Below the pieces are notes generated by a model that saw only the letters and a list, made by a program, of their open reading frames with translations, was not told the origin of the DNA and did not search any database. 6,347 nt of DNA, from assembly GCA_028275145.1 (NCBI GenBank), contig JAQCNG010000343.1, positions 1 through 6,347 on the forward strand. Reading direction: 5' to 3'. This DNA comes from Halovenus sp. (GTDB lineage: Archaea > Halobacteriota > Halobacteria > Halobacteriales > Haloarculaceae). The position numbers and the translations under genes were made by a program. Every line of letters starts with the position of its first letter. Positions within the stretch are counted from its first letter, which is position 1. This document shows, piece after piece, positions 1-5,493 of this stretch.

Positions 1-2
1 AG

Positions 3-30
3 CGGACACGGCCCGCGCGGCGAGTGTCCG
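3..30. repeat. Short stem-loop upstream of the DUF373 gene
   Basis: CGGACAC (3-9) is the exact reverse complement of GTGTCCG (24-30). Inside it, GCC (11-13) can pair with GGC (19-21), giving a compact 28-base stem-loop. No T-tract follows, so it is not a textbook terminator. It may be the 3' end structure of a gene beyond the left edge, or chance in GC-rich DNA. The pairing is seen; a function is not. Confidence 0.4.
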
Positions 31-64
31 ACCATGTGGCGGGAGCGTGCGTGGGTCCGGACGG

Positions 65-80
65 CCGAAAACAGAATATA
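65..80 (+). promoter_or_regulatory. Probable promoter of the DUF373 gene (BRE plus TATA-like box)
   Basis: An A-rich BRE-like stretch (CGAAAAC, 65-71) is followed by the TATA-like AATATA (75-80). That box lies 24-29 bases before the ATG at 104, the distance expected if transcription starts at or next to the start codon. This fits a leaderless haloarchaeal mRNA and supports the choice of the ATG at 104. Inferred from spacing and composition only. Confidence 0.5.
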
Positions 81-103
81 GGGGGGACATCCTAGTGTGT
101 GAT

Positions 104-1177
104 ATGCTGCTGGTGCTGTGTGTCGACCGCGACAACGACCTCGGCCGGAAGACAGACGCCGAGACGCCCGTCGTGGGGGAGACACAGGTCCGCGAGGCGG
201 CGGTCGAGCTAGCGACGGTCGACCCGGAGGACAGTGACGTGAACGTGCTGTTCGAGGGGCTGCGCATCGCGGACAGCGTCGACGAGCCGGTCGAGATTGC
301 CGCGGTGACCGGCACGGAGGGCCGGGACGTCGAGGCGAGCCGGCAGATTCGCAGACAGCTCGACTGGGTGCTCGCCGGAATCGAGAGCGAGGAGGTCAGG
401 GCGGTCGTCGTCACGGACGGCGCACAGGACGAGTCGGTGCTGCCGGTCATCCGCTCGCAGGTGACCGTCGACGGTGTCAGCCGGGTCGTCGTCCGGCAGG
501 CACAGGCCCTCGAATCGATGTACTACACCATCAAGCAGGTGCTGGCGGACCCGGAGACGCGGGGGACGCTGCTGGTGCCGCTCGGCATCCTGCTTCTGGT
601 CTACCCGCTCGCGCTCGTGGCGACACTGCTCGACCTGCCGGGAACCGTGTTCGGACTCGTCTCCGGACTGCTCGGTCTGTACCTGCTCGGACGGGGGTTT
701 GGCGTCCACTCCTGGCTCGCCCGGCGTGCCGGCCGGACCTGGCAGGCGATGTTTACCGGCCGCGTGACTCTGGTCACGAACGTCGTCGCCGCGGCACTGC
801 TCGTGGTGGGCGGTGTCGGTGGCCTCCAGGGGGTCGAGGAGCTGCAGACTGCCGTGACCGACGACCCCGGCGTCGTCGGCGTCACCGCGGCCTTCGTCTC
901 GGGTGCGCTCCGGTGGGGGGCCGCCGCCGGCGTGACCGCCAGTTTCGGACGCGTCACAGACGAGTATCTCGCCGGCGAGTTCCGCTGGCAGTACCTCAAC
1001 GCCCCGTTCTACGTGGTCGCTATCAGCACCGTCTTGCACGGGGTCAGCGCCTTTTTGCTCGGGAACGCCTCGCTCGAGTACGTCGCGGTCATGCTCACCG
1101 CCGGGACACTGCTCGGACTCGCGAGCACCCTCTCCTTTGCCGTCGCCGAATCGCGGGTCGGCGGCCGGCCAACCTGA
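104..1177 (+). CDS. DUF373 family protein, six-TM membrane protein of unknown function
   Basis: A 357-residue protein of the archaeal DUF373 family, whose function I do not know. The soluble N-terminal half carries motifs I associate with the family: CVDRDNDLGRK (6-16), TPVVG (21-25), DPEDSDVN (40-47), an Asp-Gly strand end VVTDGAQDE (102-110), and an R-x(5)-ESMYYTIKQ segment (131-145) just before the membrane part. The C-terminal half has six hydrophobic segments, at about 154-176, 180-200, 221-242, 256-279, 301-320 and 325-347. The soluble part is probably cytoplasmic, with no signal peptide. The frame stays open upstream to a GTG at 47, and a GTG at 95 is also possible. I chose the ATG at 104 because the family homology begins there (MLLVLCVDRD) and because the TATA-like box at 75-80 is correctly placed for a leaderless start. 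It appears to be transcribed alone, since the next gene has its own promoter. Confidence 0.85.
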   Translation: MLLVLCVDRDNDLGRKTDAETPVVGETQVREAAVELATVDPEDSDVNVLFEGLRIADSVDEPVEIAAVTGTEGRDVEASRQIRRQLDWVLAGIESEEVRAVVVTDGAQDESVLPVIRSQVTVDGVSRVVVRQAQALESMYYTIKQVLADPETRGTLLVPLGILLLVYPLALVATLLDLPGTVFGLVSGLLGLYLLGRGFGVHSWLARRAGRTWQAMFTGRVTLVTNVVAAALLVVGGVGGLQGVEELQTAVTDDPGVVGVTAAFVSGALRWGAAAGVTASFGRVTDEYLAGEFRWQYLNAPFYVVAISTVLHGVSAFLLGNASLEYVAVMLTAGTLLGLASTLSFAVAESRVGGRPT

Positions 1178-1403
1178 TACGGGTACTGTGCAGGGTTGTG
1201 CCCGCACGGCGGCCGCGATACCGTGTGGCGAGTCCTCGACAGCGAGACACGCGGGCTGTGAGCGTCGCTCCGCCCTGTGGTCGTGGGGAGCCCCGTCGAT
1301 ACACCGTATGACGCGATATCGAATCGGGTGTGCCGGCCGGGGGGCTGTCTCCACCCGAGCGGGGGCCTGGCGGCGGGCGCTCGCACACGCCTCGAAAGAG
1401 GAG

Positions 1404-1410
1404 TCTTAAG
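1404..1410 (+). promoter_or_regulatory. Probable promoter of the rps12-rps7 operon
   Basis: The TATA-like TCTTAAG (1404-1410) lies about 28-34 bases before the rps12 ATG at 1438, with an A-rich CGAAAG stretch at 1393-1398 upstream. Transcription would begin only a few bases before the ATG, so rps12 would be nearly leaderless. The rest of the 1178-1437 gap shows no gene: it is GC-rich, with only short palindromes such as CGATATCG near 1314-1321. Inferred from spacing and composition. Confidence 0.5.
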
Positions 1411-1437
1411 TGCGTGGGTCGGGTATCCGCATGCACT

Positions 1438-1866
1438 ATGGCAAACGGCAAGTACGCCGCGCGGAAGCTGAAGAAGGACCGCCAGAAGCATCGGTGGTCC
1501 GATTCGGATTACGCGCGTCGCGCACGGGGACTCGGCGAGAAGTCCGACCCCCTGGAGGGTGCGCCCCAGGCGCGGGGTATCGTCCTCGAGAAGATCGGTA
1601 TCGAAGCAAAACAGCCCAACTCGGCCATCCGCAAGTGTGTCCGGGTCCAGCTCATAAAGAACGGCAAGCAGGTCTCGGCGTTCTGTCCCGGCGACGGCGC
1701 AATCTCATTTATCGACGAACACGACGAGGTGACCATCGCGGGTATCGGCGGCGCAAAGGGTCGAGCGATGGGCGACATCTCGGGTGTCAACTACAAGGTC
1801 GAGAAGGTAAACGGTGTCTCGCTGATCGAACTGGTGCGCGGAAACGCGGAGAAACCGGTGCGATAA
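1438..1866 (+). CDS. rps12: 30S ribosomal protein uS12
   Basis: A 142-residue protein, the usual length for archaeal/eukaryal-type uS12. uS12 sits at the 30S decoding centre and takes part in tRNA selection. The N-terminus is basic ([11 protein letters not shown], 10-20), as expected for the rRNA-binding extension. The hallmark loop KQPNSAIRK is at 58-66, with Pro60 at the position that is hydroxylated in eukaryotic homologues. The second functional loop, [20 protein letters not shown], is at 101-120. The start is the ATG at 1438, giving the canonical [10 protein letters not shown]. The open frame upstream of it (from 1330) shows no resemblance to uS12 and contains the promoter. It is followed by rps7 after a single base, so the two are co-transcribed and probably translationally coupled. 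Confidence 0.97.
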   Translation: MANGKYAARKLKKDRQKHRWSDSDYARRARGLGEKSDPLEGAPQARGIVLEKIGIEAKQPNSAIRKCVRVQLIKNGKQVSAFCPGDGAISFIDEHDEVTIAGIGGAKGRAMGDISGVNYKVEKVNGVSLIELVRGNAEKPVR

Positions 1867-1867
1867 G

Positions 1868-2470
1868 ATGGCAACAGAACAGCCAGACCCCGACGCGCCG
1901 GTCGACGAGGACACCTCGGCACGACTGTTCGGGCAGTGGTCGGTCGACGACATCGAGTACGGTGACGTCTCCACAGAGCGGTACATCACCGTGACGCCGG
2001 TGGCCCACACGATGGGCCGACACGCCAACAAACAGTTCAAGAAAAGCCAGATCAGCATCGTCGAGCGGCTCATCAACCGTCTGATGCAGACCGACGAGAA
2101 CACCGGTAAAAAACAGATGACCACGCGGATGATCCGCGAGGCGTTCGACATCATCCACAGTCGCACGGGCGAGAACCCGGTGCAGGTGCTCGTCCACGCC
2201 GTCGAGAACGCCGCGCCCCGGGAGGAGACTGTCCGCCTGAAATACGGCGGCATCTCCGTGCCGAAGGCTGTCGACGTCTCCCCGCAGCGCCGGGTCGACC
2301 AGGCCCTGATGTTCATCGCGCAGGGGGTCCACCGCGCCACGTTCAAATCCGAAACCGACGCCGCCGAGGCAATCGCCGCACAGCTCACCGGCGCCGCCAA
2401 CAACGACGTCAACACCTACGCGGTCGAGCAGAAAGAGGAGAAAGAGCGCGTCGCGGCGGCCGCACGGTAA
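1868..2470 (+). CDS. rps7: 30S ribosomal protein uS7
   Basis: A 200-residue archaeal uS7, which nucleates assembly of the 30S head and contacts the E-site tRNA and mRNA exit region. An acidic Asp/Pro-rich N-terminal extension (about 1-30), typical of halophile and other archaeal/eukaryal forms, precedes the conserved domain. Strong family blocks are RHANKQFKKSQISIVERLIN (51-70), AFDIIHSRTGENPVQVLVHA (92-111), and a block at 115-147 with NAAPREETVRLKYGG followed by PQRRVDQAL. The C-terminus (EQKEEKERVAAAAR, 187-200) matches the usual family tail. The ATG lies one base after the rps12 stop (TAAGATG). GGTG at 1857-1860, seven bases before the ATG, can pair with the 16S rRNA 3' end, so translation may use both a weak ribosome binding site and coupling. 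No EF-2 gene follows, contrary to the common arrangement. Confidence 0.97.
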   Translation: MATEQPDPDAPVDEDTSARLFGQWSVDDIEYGDVSTERYITVTPVAHTMGRHANKQFKKSQISIVERLINRLMQTDENTGKKQMTTRMIREAFDIIHSRTGENPVQVLVHAVENAAPREETVRLKYGGISVPKAVDVSPQRRVDQALMFIAQGVHRATFKSETDAAEAIAAQLTGAANNDVNTYAVEQKEEKERVAAAAR

Positions 2471-2473
2471 CCA

Positions 2474-2561
2474 CGAACTCGGCTGTCTGTTCTCACCGGA
2501 TGCCGCGCTGTCGTCTCGTGCGAGAGGATAGAGCCCGCCAGCGATATCCACACCGAGTTCG
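2474..2561. repeat. 9-bp inverted repeat downstream of rps7
   Basis: CGAACTCGG (2474-2482), beginning four bases after the rps7 stop codon, is the exact reverse complement of CCGAGTTCG (2553-2561). The arms are 70 bases apart, so pairing in RNA would close a large loop. That loop contains a small TCTC/GAGA hairpin (2514-2525). It may shape the 3' end of the rps12-rps7 transcript. No T-tract is present. Confidence 0.4.
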
Positions 2562-2597
2562 AGTTCTGACCGCGCGCGCCGCTCCCCACACGTGATG

Positions 2598-2640
2598 TGA
2601 GCCTGCGCGTGACCGGACAGACCGTCTGCGAGCAGGCTCG
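2598..2640. repeat. Strong hairpin in the rps7-ferredoxin gap
   Basis: GAGCCTGC (2599-2606) pairs perfectly with GCAGGCTC (2632-2639). A flanking T-G wobble extends the stem to nine pairs, and after one G-A mismatch CG (2608-2609) pairs with CG (2629-2630). The result is a 43-base stem-loop about 130 bases before the ferredoxin start. It lies well upstream of the promoter box, so it would not be in a leaderless ferredoxin mRNA. It could belong to the rps7 3' end or to a separate small RNA. Confidence 0.45.
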
Positions 2641-2737
2641 GCCACTGTCAGCACGGCCAGATGGGGGTCAGAGCCGGTCGTCGATGCCGATTGCCGGGTG
2701 GGAGTGCTGTGACAGCCCGGTTGGGGGTGTCTCTCTT

Positions 2738-2750
2738 CGAAACGTCTAAC
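2738..2750 (+). promoter_or_regulatory. Probable promoter of the ferredoxin gene
   Basis: CGAAAC (2738-2743), a BRE-like element, is followed by TCTAAC (2745-2750), a degenerate TATA-like box ending 25 bases before the ATG at 2775. The placement predicts a leaderless or nearly leaderless mRNA. A purine run (GGGAGGGGGG, 2752-2761) resembles a ribosome binding site, but it is too far from the ATG (more than 13 bases) and too close to the box to be in the transcript. Confidence 0.4.
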
Positions 2751-2774
2751 CGGGAGGGGGGCCAACATACGGTG

Positions 2775-3164
2775 ATGCCAACCGTAGAATACCTCAACTA
2801 CGATGTCGTCGACGACAAGGGCTGGGACATGTACGACCCAGATGTCTTCGAGAAGGCCGCAGAGGAGGGACTCTCCGACGAGAATTACGGCACGCTGGAG
2901 GTCAACCCGGGGGAGTATATCCTCGAAGCCGCGGAGGCACAGGGGTACGACTGGCCGTTTTCCTGTCGTGCCGGCGCGTGTGCGAACTGTGCCGCCATCG
3001 TCATCGATGGCGAGATCAACATGGACATGCAACAGATCCTCTCGGACGAGGAGGTCGAAGACAAGAACGTCCGGTTGACCTGTATCGGGTCCGCCGAAAC
3101 CGACGAGGTGCAGATCGTTTACAACGCAAAGCACCTCGATTACCTCCAGAACCGCGTCATCTGA
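2775..3164 (+). CDS. fdx: Haloarchaeal plant-type [2Fe-2S] ferredoxin
   Basis: A 129-residue ferredoxin of the halobacterial long type, a soluble cytoplasmic one-electron carrier. Family members accept electrons from 2-oxoacid:ferredoxin oxidoreductases (pyruvate and 2-oxoglutarate). The cluster ligands are Cys64, Cys69, Cys72 and Cys103, in the CxxxxCxxC block [11 protein letters not shown] (62-72) and the later LTC (101-103). After removal of Met1 these become 63, 68, 71 and 102, as in the Halobacterium protein. The acidic insertion near the N-terminus (about 10-38) that distinguishes halophilic ferredoxins from plant ones is present. The C-terminus [13 protein letters not shown] (117-129) includes the lysine reported as acetylated in Halobacterium (Lys119 here). 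The start is the ATG at 2775, giving [10 protein letters not shown]; upstream in-frame sequence is not homologous. It is probably monocistronic, with a convergent gene starting 22 bases downstream. Confidence 0.97.
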   Translation: MPTVEYLNYDVVDDKGWDMYDPDVFEKAAEEGLSDENYGTLEVNPGEYILEAAEAQGYDWPFSCRAGACANCAAIVIDGEINMDMQQILSDEEVEDKNVRLTCIGSAETDEVQIVYNAKHLDYLQNRVI

Positions 3165-3186
3165 CGCGCTGGGGTCTATTCTTCCG

Positions 3187-3789
3187 CTATCGAGTGCCGT
3201 CGGGCAGCGTGTCCGCCAGGAAATCGGCCACGCACCCGCCGACCCGCGCGCGCTGACCGACGAAAAAGTGGTCGGCGGGGAACGGTTCGACGGTGTGGTC
3301 GTGCCCGCGGGCGCGCTCGACGACCGGCTCCCAGTCGGCGGTGTCGTCGCGCTCGCCGTAGACCACCTGCACGGGGCAGTCGAGCACGTCGAGTCCCGTC
3401 AGGACCCGCTCGCCGACGCTCCCGACGGCGGGTGCAAGCGCCGAGACAGCGGCCGGTTGGGTTCCCGACGAACTGTCGGCCATCGCGGCGAGTGCGACCG
3501 CTCCACCGAAACTGAACCCGAACAGCGCGGTCCGGTCGTACTCCCGGCGGGCCCAGTCCAGTGCCGTCCAAACGTCGTCCTGTTCGCCCACCCCCTCGTC
3601 CCAGGGGCCGTAGTCGAAGCGCAGACAGTCCACCCCCGGCGGGAGCGCGTCACTGACTGCCCGGAGTCTGCTGTCGCTCCGGTCACCCCCTGCCTGTGGG
3701 TGTGGCGGGCAGGCAACAACGACTGCCCGACCGTCTGTGCCGTCACGTGTCGCCGACAGCGTCCGTCTGTCACCGAGTTGGGTGCGCAT
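3187..3789 (-). CDS. Small alpha/beta-fold hydrolase
   Basis: A 200-residue cytoplasmic alpha/beta hydrolase resembling the COG2945/dienelactone-hydrolase-like group. The substrate is unknown. Visible landmarks in order are CPPHPQAGG (28-35), matching the HPxxGG loop after the first core strand; LRFDYGPWDEG (56-66), matching the RFN(F/Y)RG-like turn; the nucleophile elbow GFSFGG (91-96) with Ser93; YGERDD (144-149) carrying the likely catalytic acid, Asp148 or Asp149; and ADHFF (172-176) with His174 as the catalytic base. The triad therefore appears complete. The frame is open upstream to 3900, but that extension overlaps pspA and its promoter. I place the start at the ATG whose complement is at 3787-3789, about 24 bases from a good BRE-TATA pair. 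The gene is convergent with the ferredoxin gene and divergent from pspA. It could be an esterase, a thioesterase or a related enzyme. Confidence 0.85.
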   Translation of the reverse strand: MRTQLGDRRTLSATRDGTDGRAVVVACPPHPQAGGDRSDSRLRAVSDALPPGVDCLRFDYGPWDEGVGEQDDVWTALDWARREYDRTALFGFSFGGAVALAAMADSSSGTQPAAVSALAPAVGSVGERVLTGLDVLDCPVQVVYGERDDTADWEPVVERARGHDHTVEPFPADHFFVGQRARVGGCVADFLADTLPDGTR

Positions 3790-3803
3790 AGCGGGGGTAG
3801 GAT

Positions 3804-3824
3804 GTAAGAATTTTAAGTTTCGCC
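3804..3824. promoter_or_regulatory. Shared bidirectional promoter core, hydrolase / pspA
   Basis: The two start codons are 52 bases apart and only one AT-rich stretch lies between them (TAAGAATTTTAAGTTT, 3805-3820). Read rightwards, TTTTAA (3811-3816) is 26-31 bases before the pspA ATG. Read leftwards, GGCGAAAC (3824-3817) followed by TTAAAA (3816-3811) is a good BRE-TATA pair about 24 bases from the hydrolase ATG. Both mRNAs would be leaderless. The two preinitiation complexes would occupy the same DNA and should compete. Confidence 0.65.
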
Positions 3825-3841
3825 GGTTCGTTGGTGTATGT

Positions 3842-4702
3842 ATGGGAATACTCGCGCGCACCTCGAATATCGTTCGGTCGAAGATCAGCTCCCTGCTCAA
3901 CAGGGCAGAAGACCCCGCACAGCAACTGGATTACTCCTACGAGCAGATGCAGGACGAGCTTCAGAACGTCAAGCAGGGTATCGCTGACCTGACCACGCAG
4001 AAAAAGCGCCTGGAGATACAGAAGCGTCGCCTCGAGGAGAACGTCGAGAAGCACAACGAGCAGGCGCGGGCCGCCGTCGAGCAGGGCCGTGATGACCTCG
4101 CGCGGCGGGCTCTGGAGAAGAAAAAACAGAAGATGAACCAGATAGAGGGGCTAGAACAGCAGGTCAGCGACCTCGAGAAGAAACAGGACGACCTCATCGA
4201 CCAGAAAGACCAGCTCAAACAGCAGATAGAGCAGTTCCGCACAAAAAAGGAGACCATGAAGGCCCGCTACGAGGCCGCAGAGGCGAGCGCGCAGGTCAGC
4301 GAGGCCGTCACAGGGGCCGGCGACGAGATGGAGAACGTCTCCCGGACGATCCAGCGCGCGGAGGAACAGACCGAGGAGATGGAGGCCCGGTCGGCGGCGC
4401 TGGACGAACTCCGCGAGACGGGTGCACTCGAGAACGCAATCTCCGACAAGAGCCAACTGGACCGGGAACTCGAGGAGATATCGACCGACAGCGCCGTCGA
4501 CACCGAACTCGAGACACTGAAAACCGAGATGGGCGAGGGCGCTGCCGAGGCCGAAACCGAGTCCGCGTCGGCCGGCGCGGAGACGGAAACAGGAGGCGGA
4601 GCCAGCGGCGCGGATCTGGACGCCGAACTGGAGGACCTCGACGCCGAGGTGACCGAGGAGGACGTCGACAAGGAACTCGAGGGGCTCAAAGAGGAGGAGT
4701 GA
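3842..4702 (+). CDS. pspA: PspA/IM30 (Vipp1) family membrane-stress protein
   Basis: A 286-residue member of the PspA/IM30/Vipp1 family, which belongs to the ESCRT-III superfamily. Such proteins assemble on membranes and help maintain them under stress. An N-terminal amphipathic membrane-binding helix (MGILARTSNIVRSKISSLLN, 1-20) leads into EDPAQQLD (23-30), the family turn before the coiled coil. Long Lys/Glu/Gln-rich helices run from about 30 to 215, with the conserved DDLARRALEKK stretch at 84-94. Residues 220-286 form an extra acidic tail with about 26 Asp/Glu, three Lys and no Arg. It has an Ala/Gly/Ser/Thr/Glu-rich linker and a final block of acidic-Leu repeats (about 257-286). Bacterial PspA is usually nearer 220 residues, so the tail accounts for the extra length. 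The start is the ATG at 3842, preceded by a well-placed TATA-like box; the overlapping ATG at 3838 is out of frame. No pspF, pspB or pspC homologue is nearby. Confidence 0.93.
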   Translation: MGILARTSNIVRSKISSLLNRAEDPAQQLDYSYEQMQDELQNVKQGIADLTTQKKRLEIQKRRLEENVEKHNEQARAAVEQGRDDLARRALEKKKQKMNQIEGLEQQVSDLEKKQDDLIDQKDQLKQQIEQFRTKKETMKARYEAAEASAQVSEAVTGAGDEMENVSRTIQRAEEQTEEMEARSAALDELRETGALENAISDKSQLDRELEEISTDSAVDTELETLKTEMGEGAAEAETESASAGAETETGGGASGADLDAELEDLDAEVTEEDVDKELEGLKEEE

Positions 4703-4710
4703 CACAGCGA

Positions 4711-4757
4711 CCGGACGGCGACTCCAGCGGGTGGGTCACCCCGGGTTGTCTGTCCGG
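4711..4757. repeat. Nested inverted repeat just after pspA
   Basis: CCGGAC (4711-4716) pairs with GTCCGG (4752-4757), and between them GGGTG (4729-4733) pairs with CACCC (4737-4741) across a three-base loop. The structure begins eight bases after the pspA stop codon. No T-run follows directly; the next is T6 at 4808-4813, which also forms part of the uspA promoter. It may stabilise or end the pspA transcript, but the inner stem is short. Confidence 0.3.
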
Positions 4758-4807
4758 CCACAGCACGGTCAGGCGTCGAGGGTAGCGCGTCTCCCGCCGG
4801 GCGCACC

Positions 4808-4814
4808 TTTTTTA
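4808..4814 (+). promoter_or_regulatory. TATA-like box of the uspA gene; decides its start
   Basis: TTTTTTA (4808-4814) is the only AT-rich stretch in the 136-base gap between pspA and uspA. It lies 25-31 bases before the ATG at 4839 but only 13-19 bases before the alternative ATG at 4827. Transcription would therefore begin near 4836-4839, which favours a leaderless mRNA starting at 4839. The T-run could also serve as a terminator for pspA. Confidence 0.55.
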
Positions 4815-4838
4815 CCACGACGGGCGATGTTCGAACCG

Positions 4839-5273
4839 ATGTACGCCGACCTGCTACTGCCGACAGACGGGAGTCCGGGGACCGCGGAGGCACTCGACCA
4901 CGCACTCGCCATCGCGGGCGCACACGACGCGACGGTCCACGTGTTGTACGTCGTCGACCGCCGGCACCACATGGCCGCGCCGGAGGAGACAAAGGCGGAG
5001 ATACGCGATGCGCTGGAAAAGGAGAGCGAGCGCGCCACAGACGAGGCCCGGCGTCGTATCGAGGCTGAGGGGTTGCCGACCGTGACCGCCGAGCGGGAGG
5101 GGGTCCCCCACCGGGAGATTGTCGCCTACGCCCACGACCACGCCGATATCGTGGTCATGGGGACCCACGGCAAGACCGGTCGCGAGCAACTGGCCACCCT
5201 CGGGAGCACCACAGAGCGGGTGGTCGAGCGCAGCAACAGGCCGGTGCTCGTGGTCGATATCGGCGACGCGTAA
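4839..5273 (+). CDS. Universal stress protein (UspA family), single domain
   Basis: A 144-residue single-domain Usp-fold protein, probably a cytoplasmic nucleotide-binding homodimer. The first strand and loop MYADLLLPTDGSPGT (1-15) carry the conserved Asp10 of the family. HVLYVVD (34-40) is the second core strand. HADIVVMGTHGKTG (101-114) leads into the ATP loop. The final strand PVLVVDIG (135-142) is the dimer-edge strand of the fold. The ATP motif is Gly108-x2-Gly111-x10-Gly122-Ser123, one residue longer than the usual G-x2-G-x9-G(S/T). Binding is still likely, but the loop is altered. An ATG at 4827 would add four residues (MFEP). I prefer 4839, where the family homology begins and which fits the TATA-like box. 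The specific role is unknown; haloarchaea carry many paralogues. Confidence 0.9.
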   Translation: MYADLLLPTDGSPGTAEALDHALAIAGAHDATVHVLYVVDRRHHMAAPEETKAEIRDALEKESERATDEARRRIEAEGLPTVTAEREGVPHREIVAYAHDHADIVVMGTHGKTGREQLATLGSTTERVVERSNRPVLVVDIGDA

Positions 5274-5311
5274 CTGTGAACCCGGGCGCGGTGTCTGTTG
5301 GTCGGCGACAC

Positions 5312-5410
5312 TCACCGGGCGTGTGCCGCGAGATAGACAAGCGTGGCCGCGCCCGCCTCGACGGTCTCGGCGACCGGTGCGACCGAGAGCAGGTCGAACA
5401 GGGCAGACAC
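5312..5410 (-). CDS. Doubtful 32-codon ORF or gene remnant
   Basis: On the minus strand a GTG (complement of 5408-5410) opens a 32-codon frame ending in TGA. The product begins MSALFDLLSVAPVAETVEAG and continues AATLVYLAAHAR: a hydrophobic, helix-prone peptide with a basic end. By my count about 27 of 32 third codon positions are G or C, and the codons look like those of neighbouring genes. The in-frame sequence further upstream, back to 5506, is rich in Arg, Lys and Pro and does not look coded. No homologue comes to mind, and no TATA box or ribosome binding site is evident. A hairpin (5413-5438) lies immediately upstream of the GTG. It may be a real small protein, the 3' remnant of a lost gene, or an open frame by chance. 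Confidence 0.25.
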   Translation of the reverse strand: MSALFDLLSVAPVAETVEAGAATLVYLAAHAR

Positions 5411-5412
5411 CG

Positions 5413-5440
5413 ACCCACAGCGACGTTTCGCTGTCGGTTT
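5413..5440 (+). terminator. Hairpin with short T-tract, probable uspA terminator
   Basis: ACAGCGA (5417-5423) and TCGCTGT (5428-5434) form a perfect seven-pair stem with the four-base loop CGTT. After one C-C mismatch the stem continues with three more pairs (5413-5415 with 5436-5438). TTT (5438-5440) follows. It lies about 140 bases after the uspA stop and 54 bases before secE, so it could end uspA transcription. Because the arms form a near-palindrome, it might instead be a regulator binding site for secE. Confidence 0.4.
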
Positions 5441-5493
5441 CCGGACCGGCGAGGGTCGGAAGATAGAAGAGTCACCGGAGATAATCTGCGCAT

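Larger units (their letters stand above)
2471..2774. other. Gene-free interval between rps7 and the ferredoxin gene
   Basis: I see no credible gene in these 304 bases. The ferredoxin frame is open back to 2661, but the translated stretch is rich in Arg and Gly and unlike any ferredoxin N-terminus. A minus-strand frame crossing the region is a shadow of the ferredoxin gene. The interval holds two perfect inverted repeats, described separately, and a weaker imperfect pair (CTGTCAGCAC at 2645-2654 against GTGCTGTGACAG at 2704-2715). The ferredoxin promoter is at the right end. No tRNA cloverleaf could be fitted. Confidence 0.6.

Noticed and set aside
209..1354. Long minus-strand open frame (381 codons) opposite the DUF373 gene
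   Set aside because: Its translation is rich in Arg, His, Asp and Pro with no recognisable motif, and it mirrors the codon bias of the plus-strand gene. It is a typical antisense shadow in GC-rich DNA.
1335..1380. G-rich runs suggesting a G-quadruplex before rps12
   Set aside because: Only two runs of five or more G occur, about 20 bases apart; the spacing does not give four suitable tracts.
1308..1409. 33-codon plus-strand ORF starting ATG in the gap before rps12
   Set aside because: The product is Arg/Ala/Gly-rich, no promoter or ribosome binding site precedes it, and its end lies within the rps12 promoter box.
1705..2551. Two long minus-strand frames opposite rps12-rps7
   Set aside because: The plus strand encodes clear uS12 and uS7. 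The antisense translations show no family motifs.
2550..2580. Possible tRNA T-arm (GAGTTCGAGTTC)
   Set aside because: The five bases flanking the TTCGAGT heptamer do not pair and no acceptor stem, D-arm or anticodon arm could be fitted. GAGTTC is simply repeated twice here.
2661..2774. N-terminal extension of ferredoxin by 38 codons
   Set aside because: The extension lacks ferredoxin homology and contains the promoter elements. The ATG at 2775 gives the standard halobacterial N-terminus.
3268..3807. Plus-strand frame of 179 codons opposite the hydrolase
   Set aside because: The minus strand has a complete catalytic triad and family motifs. The plus-strand product is unstructured and Arg/Val-rich.
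4151..4992. Minus-strand frames opposite pspA and uspA, one very Ser-rich
   Set aside because: Ser-rich translation is the expected antisense of Glu/Ala/Asp-rich coiled-coil codons. There is no sign of an independent gene.
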